Below are positions 8,362 to 17,262 of a DNA stretch of 64,000 nt, in pieces; position 1 is the first letter of the stretch; each line of letters begins with the position of its first letter. This DNA is from Bacillota bacterium (GTDB lineage Bacteria; Bacillota; Bacilli; Paenibacillales; Paenibacillaceae): assembly GCA_023460795.1 (NCBI GenBank), contig JAEWPC010000025.1, forward strand, positions 1 to 64,000, given 5' to 3'. Made by a program: the position numbers and the translations under genes. The notes below the pieces were generated by a model that did not search any database, had not been told where the DNA came from, and saw only the letters and a program-made list of their open reading frames with translations.

Positions 8362-8736
8362 ATGACGGAAGAACAACAAGGATTAATTCGAATTTCTGAC
8401 GACGTTGTCGCCACGATTGCCGGGTTGGCAGCGTTGGAAACACCCGGCGTAGCCGCGATGTCCGGCGGGATATCCGAAGGATTGGCCAAGCGTCTTAGCG
8501 GGCGCAACGCGCAAAAAGGGGTGTCCGTCGAAGTCGGCCAACTGGAGGCTGCCATCGATTTAAGAATCGTCGTACAATACGGCATCCCGATCCAAGAGGT
8601 TGGACGACGTCTGCAAGATAACGTTCGCGAAGCCGTGGAGAACATGACCGGCCTTCGCGTCGTCGAAGTGAACGTGAAGGTAGAAGGCGTCGCTTTCCGC
8701 GACGAGGAACCGGAAGAGACGCTCCGCGTCAAATAA
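8362..8736 (+). CDS. Asp23/Gls24 family envelope stress protein
   Basis: 124 residues with the Asp23 fold throughout (ISDDVVATIAGLAALETPGV near the start; VVQYGIPIQEVGRRLQ and VNVKVEGVAF in the second half). Members are abundant cytoplasmic, often membrane-associated proteins connected with envelope stress. A second family member, yloU, lies at 43830 next to fakA. This copy is monocistronic, with its own promoter and terminator, so it is probably regulated separately. The precise role is unknown. Confidence 0.9.
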   Translation: MTEEQQGLIRISDDVVATIAGLAALETPGVAAMSGGISEGLAKRLSGRNAQKGVSVEVGQLEAAIDLRIVVQYGIPIQEVGRRLQDNVREAVENMTGLRVVEVNVKVEGVAFRDEEPEETLRVK

Positions 8737-8751
8737 CGAATACATAACGAC

Positions 8752-8796
8752 AAAAACGTGATCTTGCACGCTAGGCGTGTTCGATCACGTTTTTTG
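8752..8796. terminator. Bidirectional terminator between the Asp23-like gene and ftsW
   Basis: Long hairpin: AAAACGTGATC pairs with GATCACGTTTT, with an inner CACGC / GCGTG stem. A run of T follows on the plus strand, and the matching A run on the other side serves the minus strand. The genes converge here. Confidence 0.9.
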
Positions 8797-8798
8797 AT

Positions 8799-9953
8799 TT
8801 ACGCTTTGTGGACGCGATTGTATTCGCGGGAGATGCTGAGCAGAATACCCATGGCCATAAGCATCATCAGCATGGAGGAACCGCCATAGCTGATGAACGG
8901 CAGCGTAACGCCCGTTACGGGAATCGCGCCGCTTACCCCGCCCATGTTGATGAGCGCTTGGATCGCGATCAGCGACACGATGCCGATGCCGACTAACGTT
9001 CCGTAAATGTCGGGGCACCGGATCGAGACGATTAGCGCGCGCCATAGGAACAGCAGGTAGAAAATAACGAATACCGACGTGCCGATAAAACCGAGCTCTT
9101 CGCCGATGACGGCGAAAATAAAGTCGTTGTACGCATAAGGCAAGTAAAATAGCTTCTGAACGCTGTTACCGAGACCTGCCCCGGTGAATCCTCCGTGTCC
9201 GAACGCTTCAAGCGACCGTACCATATGATAGGTCGTCCCTTGCTGGTCGGAGAGCGGATCCATGAACGCAAAGAACCGGTCGACCCGATACCCGCCGTCG
9301 AAGTCGGGGTTGAACAGCATGACGACCGACAAGCCGAGTAATCCGAGTCCGATCAGAATACCCGCGGACATCATAATATGCTTGAGGTTAGACCCGCCGG
9401 CAACGACGATGGCCGATGCGCACAACACTAGGATCGCGCAGGAGCCGAAGTCGGGCTGAAGCATGATCAGGAAGGCGAAGAAGCCTACGACGATCATGAC
9501 CGGCAGCAAGCCTCGCTTGAACTCGCGGAATTTCTCGTCCTTCTTGGAGATGATCGATGCCAAATAAAGGATGATCGACAGCTTCGCGAATTCCGTCGGC
9601 TGAATGCCGAAGCCCCCGATGCCGATCCAACTGCGGGCGCCGTTAATGTCCGAGGCGATGAACGGAACGATGATCAGCAAGAACAGCGTCCCGAAGAACA
9701 TCAGCACGAACAGCTTCTTGTACTTCTCGTAATGGATGTTCATCATGATGAGCATGAGGAACGTGCCTAGTCCGGCCCACATCAGTTGTTTCTTCGTGAA
9801 AAATAAAGAGTCGTTGCCATATTTACTGTCAACGACGGTCATGCTGGAGCTCGCGCTGAAGACCATGACGAGGCCGAAGCCAACGAGCACGAGCGTTAAT
9901 ATGAGCAACAGGAAATCAGGTGCGCCACGCGATCCGGCGGACGGGGTACTCAT
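8799..9953 (-). CDS. ftsW: SEDS-family peptidoglycan glycosyltransferase FtsW
   Basis: 384-residue polytopic membrane protein of the FtsW/RodA/SpoVE family, which polymerises lipid II together with a class B PBP. Conserved elements: GARSWIGIGGFGIQPTEFAKL in the first half (the catalytic-region loop), MLQPDFGS, GEELGFIG and PVTGVTLPFISYGGSS near the C-terminus. FtsW is preferred over RodA/SpoVE because ylaN is close by, as in Bacillus where ylaN is next to ftsW. Sequence alone does not separate the paralogues with certainty. It is preceded on the same strand by the yugN-like gene, 16 bp away. Confidence 0.88.
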   Translation of the reverse strand: MSTPSAGSRGAPDFLLLILTLVLVGFGLVMVFSASSSMTVVDSKYGNDSLFFTKKQLMWAGLGTFLMLIMMNIHYEKYKKLFVLMFFGTLFLLIIVPFIASDINGARSWIGIGGFGIQPTEFAKLSIILYLASIISKKDEKFREFKRGLLPVMIVVGFFAFLIMLQPDFGSCAILVLCASAIVVAGGSNLKHIMMSAGILIGLGLLGLSVVMLFNPDFDGGYRVDRFFAFMDPLSDQQGTTYHMVRSLEAFGHGGFTGAGLGNSVQKLFYLPYAYNDFIFAVIGEELGFIGTSVFVIFYLLFLWRALIVSIRCPDIYGTLVGIGIVSLIAIQALINMGGVSGAIPVTGVTLPFISYGGSSMLMMLMAMGILLSISREYNRVHKA

Positions 9954-9969
9954 CCCTGTCTCACCTCGA

Positions 9970-10317
9970 TTATTTGGTCAGCAGCTGCTTCAGATCTTGA
10001 ACGCGCTGCTTCGCAACGTCCAGGATCGGCGCAGGAATCGGAGATTCGTAGTCGAGCCCGTGCGGGAACGTAGCGCGTCCGATGTAGACGTGCTCGATCT
10101 CGAGAATCGCGTCCGGGTTCTCAAGCTTGCCTTCCACGGCGCGCGTCGTGACGCGCAGGAAGTAGTCTTCGCCTTTGGAACGATCTTGAAGTTTCAGATC
10201 ATATGTAGCGCGGCGATATTCCCATTGCCAACGAACGAAACCGAGTTTCTCGCTGGAATCGTCTAGGTGGCCCAGGTCGCTGCGTACGCCGATTAATCCG
10301 GTATTGTCAAGTAACAT
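9970..10317 (-). CDS. YugN-like family protein
   Basis: 115 residues, soluble, with the YugN-like pattern (DNTGLIGVRSDLGHLD at the start; YDLKLQDR, DYFLRVTTRAV, IEHVYIGRATFPHGLDYES). The family function is unknown. The ATG at 10315-10317 is chosen because AGGAGG lies eight bases upstream; a longer open frame to 10392 lacks an RBS. It is 16 bp from ftsW and likely co-transcribed with it. The C-terminus is a short charged helix. Confidence 0.82.
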   Translation of the reverse strand: MLLDNTGLIGVRSDLGHLDDSSEKLGFVRWQWEYRRATYDLKLQDRSKGEDYFLRVTTRAVEGKLENPDAILEIEHVYIGRATFPHGLDYESPIPAPILDVAKQRVQDLKQLLTK

Positions 10318-10523
10318 CTTAAAAATCCTCCTTCGGAAGGTCGAACAAGCTTTATTCCCTTCCATGATAGTCGGTTTGCCAGTCTTCTGCAAGCCCGCTC
10401 CGGGTCACAAGTTCGAACGTTCATTGACAATGTTATCCTGCGGGCGCTCTCGTCCGGTTACGATCGGTTCGACTTTCTGCTACAATAGTACAAATATCCT
10501 TATTCGGAAGGGGCGCCGCCACG

Positions 10524-11696
10524 ATGGTTAACGTACAGACGCTGGAATCGATATATGGCGATATGGTGGGATGGCGCCGTCACTTGCACGCGAATCCGGA
10601 GCTTTCTTTTCAAGAGGTGGAAACCTCTAAGATGATCGCCGATTTGCTGTCTTCATGGGGGCTAGAGGTGAGAAGAGGCGTAGCCGGCACGGGGGTCGTT
10701 GCCAAGCTCGAAGGCGCGAAGCCGGGCGGCGCGATCGGCTTGCGGGCGGACATCGACGCGCTGCCGATCCAAGACGAGAAGACCGCGAGCTACAGGTCGA
10801 CGGTACCCGGCGTCATGCATGCCTGCGGCCATGACGGACACACGGCCGAGCTGCTTGCCGTTGCGCGATATTATAGCCTGCATCGCGAAGAAATCGCAGG
10901 CTCTCGTATATTTCTGTTCCAGCCGGGAGAAGAGTTCTTGCCGGGCGGAGCGAACGCGATGATCGCGGACGGCGCGCTGAACGGCGTCGACGCGATATTC
11001 GGCGTGCACCTGTGGTCGCCGATGCCTTACGGGTACGCGGGAACGCGGCCTGGACCGTTCATGGCGTCGCCGGACGAGTTCGAGCTCGAGCTGATCGGCC
11101 GGGGAGGCCATGCCGGTCTGCCTCACGAAAGCACCGATGCTCTGGTCGCCGGAGCGGCCCTCGTTACGGCGTTGCAGACGATCGTGTCCCGTAACGTCAA
11201 TCCGCTGGAAGAGGCGGTGCTGTCGATCGGCAAGTTCCATTCAGGCTCCGCGAATAACGTGATCGCGGAAAGATGCCGAATCGGCGGAACGATCCGTACG
11301 TTCACTCCGGAGCTCCGCAAGTTCATGCGCCGCCGGTTCGAGGATGTCGTCAAGCATACGTGCGAGTTATATGGCTGCGAGTATAAGCTGAATTATATCG
11401 AAGGCTACCCGCCCGTCGTGAACGACGAGCAGGAGACGGCCAGATGGTTCCGCGTCGCCGAGACGGTCATGCCCGGAGGCGTGATCGCCAGCGAACGCGT
11501 GATGGCCGGCGAAGATTTCTCCTACTATCTGAATCATAGACCGGGATGCTTCTTCTTCGTCGGCGCCGGCGAAGCGGACGGCTCTTCGGCGCCGCATCAT
11601 CATCCGCGCTTCGACATCGATGAACGGGCGATGCTGAACGCGGCGAAGCTGCTCATCGCGGTCGCCGACGACGCGGCCGAGGACATTAAGGCATGA
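10524..11696 (+). CDS. M20 family metallopeptidase / N-acyl amino acid amidohydrolase
   Basis: 390-residue di-metal hydrolase of the hippurate hydrolase/AmaA/IAA-amino acid hydrolase type, cleaving N-acylated amino acids or short peptides in the cytoplasm. Metal and catalytic motifs: HACGHDGHTAELL (about 103-115), PGEE (about 135-139), GVHLW, the dimerisation-domain motif GGHAGLPHES and the C-terminal AGEDFSYY. The RBS is AAGGGG. Its last four bases overlap the start of the downstream nuclease lipoprotein gene, so the two are translationally coupled. The true substrate cannot be deduced. Confidence 0.9.
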   Translation: MVNVQTLESIYGDMVGWRRHLHANPELSFQEVETSKMIADLLSSWGLEVRRGVAGTGVVAKLEGAKPGGAIGLRADIDALPIQDEKTASYRSTVPGVMHACGHDGHTAELLAVARYYSLHREEIAGSRIFLFQPGEEFLPGGANAMIADGALNGVDAIFGVHLWSPMPYGYAGTRPGPFMASPDEFELELIGRGGHAGLPHESTDALVAGAALVTALQTIVSRNVNPLEEAVLSIGKFHSGSANNVIAERCRIGGTIRTFTPELRKFMRRRFEDVVKHTCELYGCEYKLNYIEGYPPVVNDEQETARWFRVAETVMPGGVIASERVMAGEDFSYYLNHRPGCFFFVGAGEADGSSAPHHHPRFDIDERAMLNAAKLLIAVADDAAEDIKA

Positions 11697-12433
11697 GGAA
11701 ATACGCAATCGGAATCGCCTTGCTTCTCGCGTTGCTATTGACTGCGGGTTGTTCGGAGCAATCGGCGCCAGTCAGCGATGACGCGAATTTAGCGGCGATC
11801 TACGAGCTGTATCCCGAGTTGTCGGATCGAACGCCCGAAGAGGCGATCGTCGCGCGCGTCGTGGACGGCGACACGTTCGAGACGAAGACGGGGAGCAAAG
11901 TCAGGCTCGTCGGCGTGAACACCCCCGAGAAATACGGGAAAGTAGAATTTTACGGAGTAGAAGCGAGCGCGTATACCAAACAGCGTCTTGAGGGCAAAGC
12001 CGTGTACATGTTCAAGGACGTCAGCGAGACCGATCGATACGGCAGGCTCTTGCGGTTCGTATTCATTAAAGGCGATTCGAAGATGTACAACGAGCAGCTG
12101 CTGCGGGAAGGCTACGCCAACGTCATGACGTATCCGCCCGACGTGACTTACGCCAAGCATTTTCTGAAAGTCGAACGAACGGCGCGCGAGACAGGCGCCG
12201 GTCTGTGGGCCGGCGAAGAGCCGACTGCGCCGGCGACCGACAGTAACGGATCTGCCGCGGAAGAAGCTCCGAGCTGCGCGGAACCGCAAATCAAAGGCAA
12301 CATCAAATCCGGAGGCAAGGAGAAAATCTATCATGTGCCCGGCGGCAGCAGCTATAACCAGACGAAGGCGGAGGTTATGTTCTGCACCGAAGAAGAAGCC
12401 GTGGCTGCCGGATTCCGCAAAGCGGCGCGGTAA
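11693..12433 (+). CDS. Thermonuclease-family lipoprotein
   Basis: 246 residues: a signal peptide with lipobox LTAGC (lipidated Cys at about 20), then a staphylococcal-nuclease-like domain (about 50-180) and a C-terminal Cys-containing module (KSGGKEKIYHVPGGSSYNQ) common behind nuclease domains in Bacillales. Catalytic-site equivalents: VDGDTFE (Asp21), Arg35 in KVRLVG, Glu43 in NTPEK and Arg87 in DRYGRLLR. The position of Asp40 is Asn (VNTPE). Expected to be a surface-anchored Ca2+-dependent nuclease. Start overlaps the preceding stop (ATGA). Confidence 0.88.
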   Translation: MRKYAIGIALLLALLLTAGCSEQSAPVSDDANLAAIYELYPELSDRTPEEAIVARVVDGDTFETKTGSKVRLVGVNTPEKYGKVEFYGVEASAYTKQRLEGKAVYMFKDVSETDRYGRLLRFVFIKGDSKMYNEQLLREGYANVMTYPPDVTYAKHFLKVERTARETGAGLWAGEEPTAPATDSNGSAAEEAPSCAEPQIKGNIKSGGKEKIYHVPGGSSYNQTKAEVMFCTEEEAVAAGFRKAAR

Positions 12434-12489
12434 GCGACACATGAAACGGGCCTTTTCAGGGAAAGCTGTACAGTCAAGGAGGGCTGTAT

Positions 12490-14193
12490 ATGGCGATTAC
12501 CAGGCCTTTGCTAATCCAATCCGACGGGACGTTGCTGCTCGACGAGCGGCATCCGGATTACGCGACTACTCGCAATCATTTAAGAGAGTTCGCCGAGCTG
12601 CATAAGCGGCCCGGCTTTTTTCACACGTACCGAATGACGCCCGTTACGCTATGGCAAGCTGCCTCGTCGGGGTGGACCGCGGGCGATGTCATCGAACGTC
12701 TCGCTTCTCTGTCGCGGTTCGGGGTGCCGCGGGCGCTGGAGGAAGAAATCCGCGCACAGATGAACCGATACGGATTATTGCGGCTTGTCGCGTCGGCCGG
12801 CACGCTAACGCTCGTCAGCAAATCGGCGGACTTGCTAGCCATGCTGCTTCATCGGGAAGAGCTGACCGAGGCTTTCGCAGGGGAAGCGGGCAGCCATTCG
12901 GCAGCCGTGCGCCCTGAAGCCCGCGGCTGGCTCAAACGAAAGCTGGCCGAGCTCGGTTATCCCATCGTCGACATGGCGGGTTACCGCACCGGCAGAGCGC
13001 TCGACGTGAAGCTTCGCGAGCGCACGCCAGGAGGGCAGCCGATTCGTCTGCGCGACTATCAAGCGGAAGCCGTTAAGGCGTTCCTGGGCGACGAGAGCCA
13101 CGATGGAGGAAGCGGCGTTGTCGTATTACCGTGCGGCGCGGGAAAGACATGGGTCGGCATGGCCGCGCTCGCCAAGCTGCGATGCGAGACGCTCATCCTG
13201 ACGCCCAATCGCGTGTCCGTCTCCCAATGGATCGAGGAAATCGTCCGGAATACGACGCTGACGGAACAAGACATCGGAGAATATACGGGAGAGACGAAGA
13301 ACGTTCGGCCCGTGACGGTGGCTACTTATCAAGTGCTCACTCACAGACGATCCAAAGAAGAGGATTATCCCCACTGGAAGCTGTTCGTCAATCGGGAATG
13401 GGGACTCATTATTTACGATGAAGTTCATCTGCTGCCCGCCCCCGTCTTCCGAATGACGGCCGACCTGCAAGCCACCCGCAGGCTCGGGTTGACGGCGACG
13501 CTCGTGCGCGAGGACGGTCGCGAGGAGGACACGTTCGCGCTCATCGGCCCGAAACGCTATGAGATGCCTTGGCGAACGATGGAGGAGCGCGGATGGATCG
13601 CGGAAGCGGTCTGCACGGAAGTCAGGGTGCCGATGGACGAGCAATCTCTGCAGGACTATACGGCGGCGCCTAAGAAGCTGCGCCATCGCATCGCCGGTCA
13701 GAACCCGCTGAAGACGGTGGTCGTTCGCAAGCTGCTCGATCGCCACTACGGTACGCCGACGCTTATTATCGGTCATTATTTAGACCAGCTGCACGAGCTC
13801 GCGAGCGAGCTCTCTTTGCCGATCGTTACGGGCGAGATGCCCCATCATACCCGCAAGGAACTGTTCAAGCAGTTCAAGGAGGGGACGATCCGCGTGCTGG
13901 TCGTATCGAAGGTCGCGAATTTCGCCGTGGACTTGCCGGATGCGGCCGTAGCCATCCAAGTATCAGGCAGCTACGGCTCGAGACAGGAGGAGGCGCAGCG
14001 GCTTGGCCGAATATTGCGTCCGAAAGCATCCGGCATCACCGCTTCGTTCTATTCCGTTGTTAGCGACGGAACGGACGAAATCGAATTTTCCCGCAATCGC
14101 GGCCGGTTCTTGCTGGAGCAAGGGTATCCTTATACGATCGACCGCTGGCAATCGCCGGATTTGCCCGCATGGGAGAAGGTGAGTCCGGAATGA
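12490..14193 (+). CDS. Bacterial XPB-type DNA helicase (SF2)
   Basis: 567-residue SF2 helicase related to eukaryotic and archaeal XPB/Rad25. The N-terminal 170 residues include a damage-recognition-like region. The helicase core follows: motif I LPCGAGKTWVG (about 216-226), motif II DEVH (about 313), motif III LTATL, and motif VI QEEAQRLGRILRP (about 497-509). Bacterial XPB proteins have been linked to 3'-5' unwinding and nucleotide excision repair in actinobacteria; the role here is inferred. The GGAGGG RBS precedes the ATG. It overlaps the next gene by four bases (ATGA), and that gene encodes an XPB N-terminal-like partner. Confidence 0.9.
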   Translation: MAITRPLLIQSDGTLLLDERHPDYATTRNHLREFAELHKRPGFFHTYRMTPVTLWQAASSGWTAGDVIERLASLSRFGVPRALEEEIRAQMNRYGLLRLVASAGTLTLVSKSADLLAMLLHREELTEAFAGEAGSHSAAVRPEARGWLKRKLAELGYPIVDMAGYRTGRALDVKLRERTPGGQPIRLRDYQAEAVKAFLGDESHDGGSGVVVLPCGAGKTWVGMAALAKLRCETLILTPNRVSVSQWIEEIVRNTTLTEQDIGEYTGETKNVRPVTVATYQVLTHRRSKEEDYPHWKLFVNREWGLIIYDEVHLLPAPVFRMTADLQATRRLGLTATLVREDGREEDTFALIGPKRYEMPWRTMEERGWIAEAVCTEVRVPMDEQSLQDYTAAPKKLRHRIAGQNPLKTVVVRKLLDRHYGTPTLIIGHYLDQLHELASELSLPIVTGEMPHHTRKELFKQFKEGTIRVLVVSKVANFAVDLPDAAVAIQVSGSYGSRQEEAQRLGRILRPKASGITASFYSVVSDGTDEIEFSRNRGRFLLEQGYPYTIDRWQSPDLPAWEKVSPE

Positions 14194-16025
14194 ACGTCAG
14201 GCAGTCTATCGCCAGGCTTCCCGAGTCGATCGCCGGACTCATTGCCGCATCCGAGGCGGTTCGGCCACAGCTCGAACGCGGAGAGCCGGTGGACAGGATC
14301 GTAAGCTCTTCCGAATGGGCGGATCGATGGTTGACCGGCGCAGACTCGAAGACGGTCGGCCTGCTCGCCATGATCGTCGCGAACTTCGCCGCGGTTCCCT
14401 TCGGGATGGAGCAGCTCCTTAAGGCCAATGAGGCTGGAGCGCATGCGCGTTATACGGGGTCTGATATTCGCGTCGGTCTAGCGAACCTTAGACGCCACGG
14501 CGTCGTATTCGCGGTCCGCAAGGCTTGGGGCGATCAACTGTTTTATATGCCGACGGATATGGTGCCTTCGTGGCAACGGCGCTTGCTGCCTGTTCAAGCG
14601 ATGCCGCTGCCGGCATTAGAAAGCAGGCCATTGATCGACACGGACAAGCGCATGCGCTTACCGTTATCGCTCGAGCTGTTGCTCGCGTGGCAGTCCGTCG
14701 CCGATCGGCCGATCGGCATTACGGCCAAAGGTACTTTGCATCGGCCGTCCATCGCCATGTTTATCGCGCCTATGCGCATCGCTTCTCAAGAGTTGGAGCC
14801 GATCGCATTCGCTTACCCCGAAGCCGATCACCTGCCCCGTCAAGCGGCTTTGGCGATCGATCTTGGGCTGTGCGCGGGCGTGCTCGTTCGAACGGAGCGC
14901 GATATTCGTATCGACGAACGCGGACTAAGCGAATGGTTAACGTTATCCATTCAACAAGCGGATGCCTATCTGCACGAATATTTGCTCGAGCGGTACGCTT
15001 CCGCGGACCCGCAGCTGCATCTCGCGGCTTCTGCGGTCGCTACGCTGCCCATCGGGCAATGGTTGGAAACGCGGCTGTTCGAGGCCGTCGTGCCCGAAGC
15101 GAAGGCGGACGCCTGGCTTCGCATGCTGGAGTGCTGCGGATGGGTGGAACGCGGAACGGCGGCGGGTATCTCCGCGTTTCGCATTCTTGACGATTTCCCT
15201 GCAAGCGAAGCGGGACCGAGGCCGGAAGCCGATCCGAACGAAGGGGCCTTCATCGTGCAGCCGGACGGCGAAATCATCGTGACGCCAGACGTCGGTCTCG
15301 CCGCCAGGTGGACGCTCGAACGAACGGCGGAGCGCGTCGCGGCGGATGCTTTATTCGTATACCGCTTAACTCGAGAAGCTTGCGCCAAGGCGGTAGATGC
15401 GGGGTACTCGCGGGACATGCTCATCGAATTTCTTGAGAGCGGTTCGGGTGAACCGTTGCCCTCCCAAGTCGTCGATGCCCTGAACGACTGGTACGTCCGC
15501 CTCGGAAGGACGAGATTCGAAGACGTCCTGTTGCTCCGGACGGACAGTCCTGCGATCGCCAAGCTGCTCTTGGACGACCCGGAGATAACCGCTCATAAGC
15601 CGGAGCTCGTAGGAGATCGCGATTTCATCATCGAGGCGGGAGCCAGGAAAGCGGTCGAAGCCCGTCTGTCGAAGCTGGGCTACCCTCCGGCCGCGGCGAA
15701 GCAGCCCAAGCCGAATGAGGTTGTCGGAGCCTCCGCGACCGGGTATAGGGAGCCGGGATGGATATACCGGCCGTTCACGCTAGGCTATTACGAGGCGGAC
15801 CCGTCCATTCCGGAATACGAAGATCTATTCCCAGGCTTGCTCGATATTCCGTCCTCGTGGGTAAGGGAACCGAGAACCTACCATGGATCTACCCGAGAAG
15901 CGTTGGTGAAGCGAGCGATCGGCTGGCAGACGTCGTTGCTCGTCAGACGGGAAGGCGAGACGAAGCTATTCGTCCCTCGCTCGCTCGAACGCCAAGGAGA
16001 CGGCTTCCGCGCGATCGGGCATTAG
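14190..16025 (+). CDS. Helicase-associated protein (XPB/Ssl2 N-terminal-like domain)
   Basis: 611 residues from the ATG at 14190, which overlaps the stop of the helicase gene and has AAGGTGAG upstream. The centre (about 350-500) carries the helicase-associated XPB/Ssl2 N-terminal-like domain (FIVQPDGEIIVTPDV, then RLTREACAKAVDAGYS). The remainder is alpha-helical and unassigned. No ATPase motifs are present, so it probably serves as an accessory subunit of the upstream XPB-like helicase. The frame ends with TAG at 16023, but a further 34 in-frame codons follow without a stop; see the separate entry. Confidence 0.85.
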   Translation: MNVRQSIARLPESIAGLIAASEAVRPQLERGEPVDRIVSSSEWADRWLTGADSKTVGLLAMIVANFAAVPFGMEQLLKANEAGAHARYTGSDIRVGLANLRRHGVVFAVRKAWGDQLFYMPTDMVPSWQRRLLPVQAMPLPALESRPLIDTDKRMRLPLSLELLLAWQSVADRPIGITAKGTLHRPSIAMFIAPMRIASQELEPIAFAYPEADHLPRQAALAIDLGLCAGVLVRTERDIRIDERGLSEWLTLSIQQADAYLHEYLLERYASADPQLHLAASAVATLPIGQWLETRLFEAVVPEAKADAWLRMLECCGWVERGTAAGISAFRILDDFPASEAGPRPEADPNEGAFIVQPDGEIIVTPDVGLAARWTLERTAERVAADALFVYRLTREACAKAVDAGYSRDMLIEFLESGSGEPLPSQVVDALNDWYVRLGRTRFEDVLLLRTDSPAIAKLLLDDPEITAHKPELVGDRDFIIEAGARKAVEARLSKLGYPPAAAKQPKPNEVVGASATGYREPGWIYRPFTLGYYEADPSIPEYEDLFPGLLDIPSSWVREPRTYHGSTREALVKRAIGWQTSLLVRREGETKLFVPRSLERQGDGFRAIGH

Positions 16026-16130
16026 CTCGAGGAATCGAGCGAGCCTCGGGAGCTTGTGGAAGTGAGCGGTTGCGAGCTTGCGGAATTGATGATCAACCTG
16101 CCAAGCTTGGATGTCGCGCAGACGCATTGA
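16026..16130 (+). other. In-frame extension after the stop of the helicase-associated gene
   Basis: Immediately after TAG (16023-16025) the same frame stays open for 34 codons (LEESSEPRELVEVSGCEL, then AELMINLPSLDVAQTH) before TGA at 16128. Composition is coding-like (Glu/Leu-rich, amphipathic). This suggests a recent nonsense change removing the last residues, or readthrough of TAG. Homologue lengths would decide. The extension reaches into the candidate ylbF promoter. Confidence 0.5.
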
Positions 16131-16157
16131 CCGATCAATGCCTATGTGTGTTATGAT
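16127..16157 (+). promoter_or_regulatory. Candidate promoter of ylbF-ylbG
   Basis: TTGACC (16127-16132) and TATGAT (16152-16157) separated by 19 bp, longer than ideal. About 40 bp upstream of the ylbF start. Confidence 0.45.
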
Positions 16158-16198
16158 AGGAAAGGATCGCATAGCCGAAAGGTGAGGTGAGGCCGTTC

Positions 16199-16693
16199 AT
16201 GGCCAGTATGATAGATACCCTCCCTGCGGCGGAACAAGGCGTTGCGGCGAATGGCGAGCCTGCCGATCTGGCGTTGCTCATGTCCCGCGCCTTCGAGCTG
16301 GGGGATTGGATTAAACATTCTGCTCTCGCGGCAGAATACGAGTATTGGAAAGACCAAGTTCATCGCGATTCCGAAGCCCAGCGCTTAATGAAGCAATTCG
16401 TCAAGGCGAAAGAGAAATTCGCCGAATGCGAACGTTTCGGACGGTTCCATCCGGACTATAACGCCGCATTGGAACAAGTGTACGAAGCGCAAGCGCAATT
16501 GGATCGGATCGAGTCGGTCAGCCGGTACAAAGCGGCGGAAGCATCGCTCGATGAATTGTTGTACGATATATCGCGTACGTTGGCCGAGGCCGTGTCGCAC
16601 GCCATTAAAGTGCCCGATAACGATCCGAATCCGAAAGGCTCGGGTTGCGGCGGCGGCGGAAGCTGCTCATGCGGCAGCGGCGGTTGCGGTTAA
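16199..16693 (+). CDS. ylbF: YlbF/RicF regulator
   Basis: 164 residues from ATG 16199. The YlbF domain spans about 25-140 (RFGRFHPDYNAALEQVYEA, then EAVSHAIKVPD). It ends in a Gly/Cys-rich tail with five cysteines (GCGGGGSCSCGSGGCG), matching Bacillus YlbF. There YlbF, YmcA and YaaT form the Ric complex, which binds Fe-S clusters and affects RNase Y-dependent mRNA maturation, competence, biofilm formation and sporulation. An in-frame GTG at 16187 is an alternative start. The next gene is ylbG, 29 bp downstream, the same order as in Bacillus. Confidence 0.93.
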   Translation: MASMIDTLPAAEQGVAANGEPADLALLMSRAFELGDWIKHSALAAEYEYWKDQVHRDSEAQRLMKQFVKAKEKFAECERFGRFHPDYNAALEQVYEAQAQLDRIESVSRYKAAEASLDELLYDISRTLAEAVSHAIKVPDNDPNPKGSGCGGGGSCSCGSGGCG

Positions 16694-16722
16694 GTTCAAT
16701 TTGTCGAACGCGGAGGTCAGTC

Positions 16723-16986
16723 ATGTTTGCCGAACGGACAGGTTATATCGTATGGTTTAGCGACGCGAAAGCAGCCAAAGGCTTGGACAAATACGGGACG
16801 CTCCATTATTTATCCCGCAAGATGCAATACGCGGTCATGTACATGAACGCGGACGTTGCCGAGGAAGCGGTCCGTAACCTGCAAAGGCTTCCTTTCGTCA
16901 AGAAGGTCGAACGTTCTTACCGTAACGAGATCAAGACCGAATACGAGAAGAACGCGCCGGACAAAACCCGGTTTTACAGCCTGTAG
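16723..16986 (+). CDS. ylbG: YlbG family protein (DUF2129)
   Basis: 87 residues from ATG 16723 with CGGAGG upstream. The family pattern is clear (GYIVWFSDAKAAKGLDKYG, HYLSRKMQYAVMYMN, LPFVKKVERSYRNEI). A small soluble ferredoxin-like-fold protein of unknown function, conserved behind ylbF in Bacillales. An intrinsic terminator follows, so ylbF-ylbG form a two-gene unit. Confidence 0.93.
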   Translation: MFAERTGYIVWFSDAKAAKGLDKYGTLHYLSRKMQYAVMYMNADVAEEAVRNLQRLPFVKKVERSYRNEIKTEYEKNAPDKTRFYSL

Positions 16987-16997
16987 TCGCATGCCTG

Positions 16998-17034
16998 AAG
17001 CAGCCGTCATCCTCGGGGAGACGGCTGCTTTTTT
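16998..17034 (+). terminator. Intrinsic terminator after ylbG
   Basis: Stem AAGCAGCCGTC / GACGGCTGCTT with a loop of about 11 nt, then six T in total. Confidence 0.92.
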
Positions 17035-17171
17035 AGAAACGCGTCATCGCCGGCCGTCCGCATGTTTAGAAAATGTTTAACGTCGACATGATAGGATAAC
17101 TTTAACGGGTCGTCTGTCCCTAAATATTTGGTTACATTATATGGTAATATAGGGGTCTTTTTATTTTTTTG

Positions 17172-17201
17172 TTGAATCGTCGGGAATGAGTGCGTTAGAA
17201 T
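17172..17201 (+). promoter_or_regulatory. Candidate promoter of the 17263 gene
   Basis: TTGAAT (17172-17177), 18 bp, TAGAAT (17196-17201) in an AT-rich stretch. The rest of the 276-bp gap from 16987 holds the ylbG terminator and no recognisable gene. Confidence 0.4.
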
Positions 17202-17262
17202 GAACTTATCTACCTAGACAGGAATAATCTTCAAGACCTACAATCGGGAAGGGGATAGCCCG

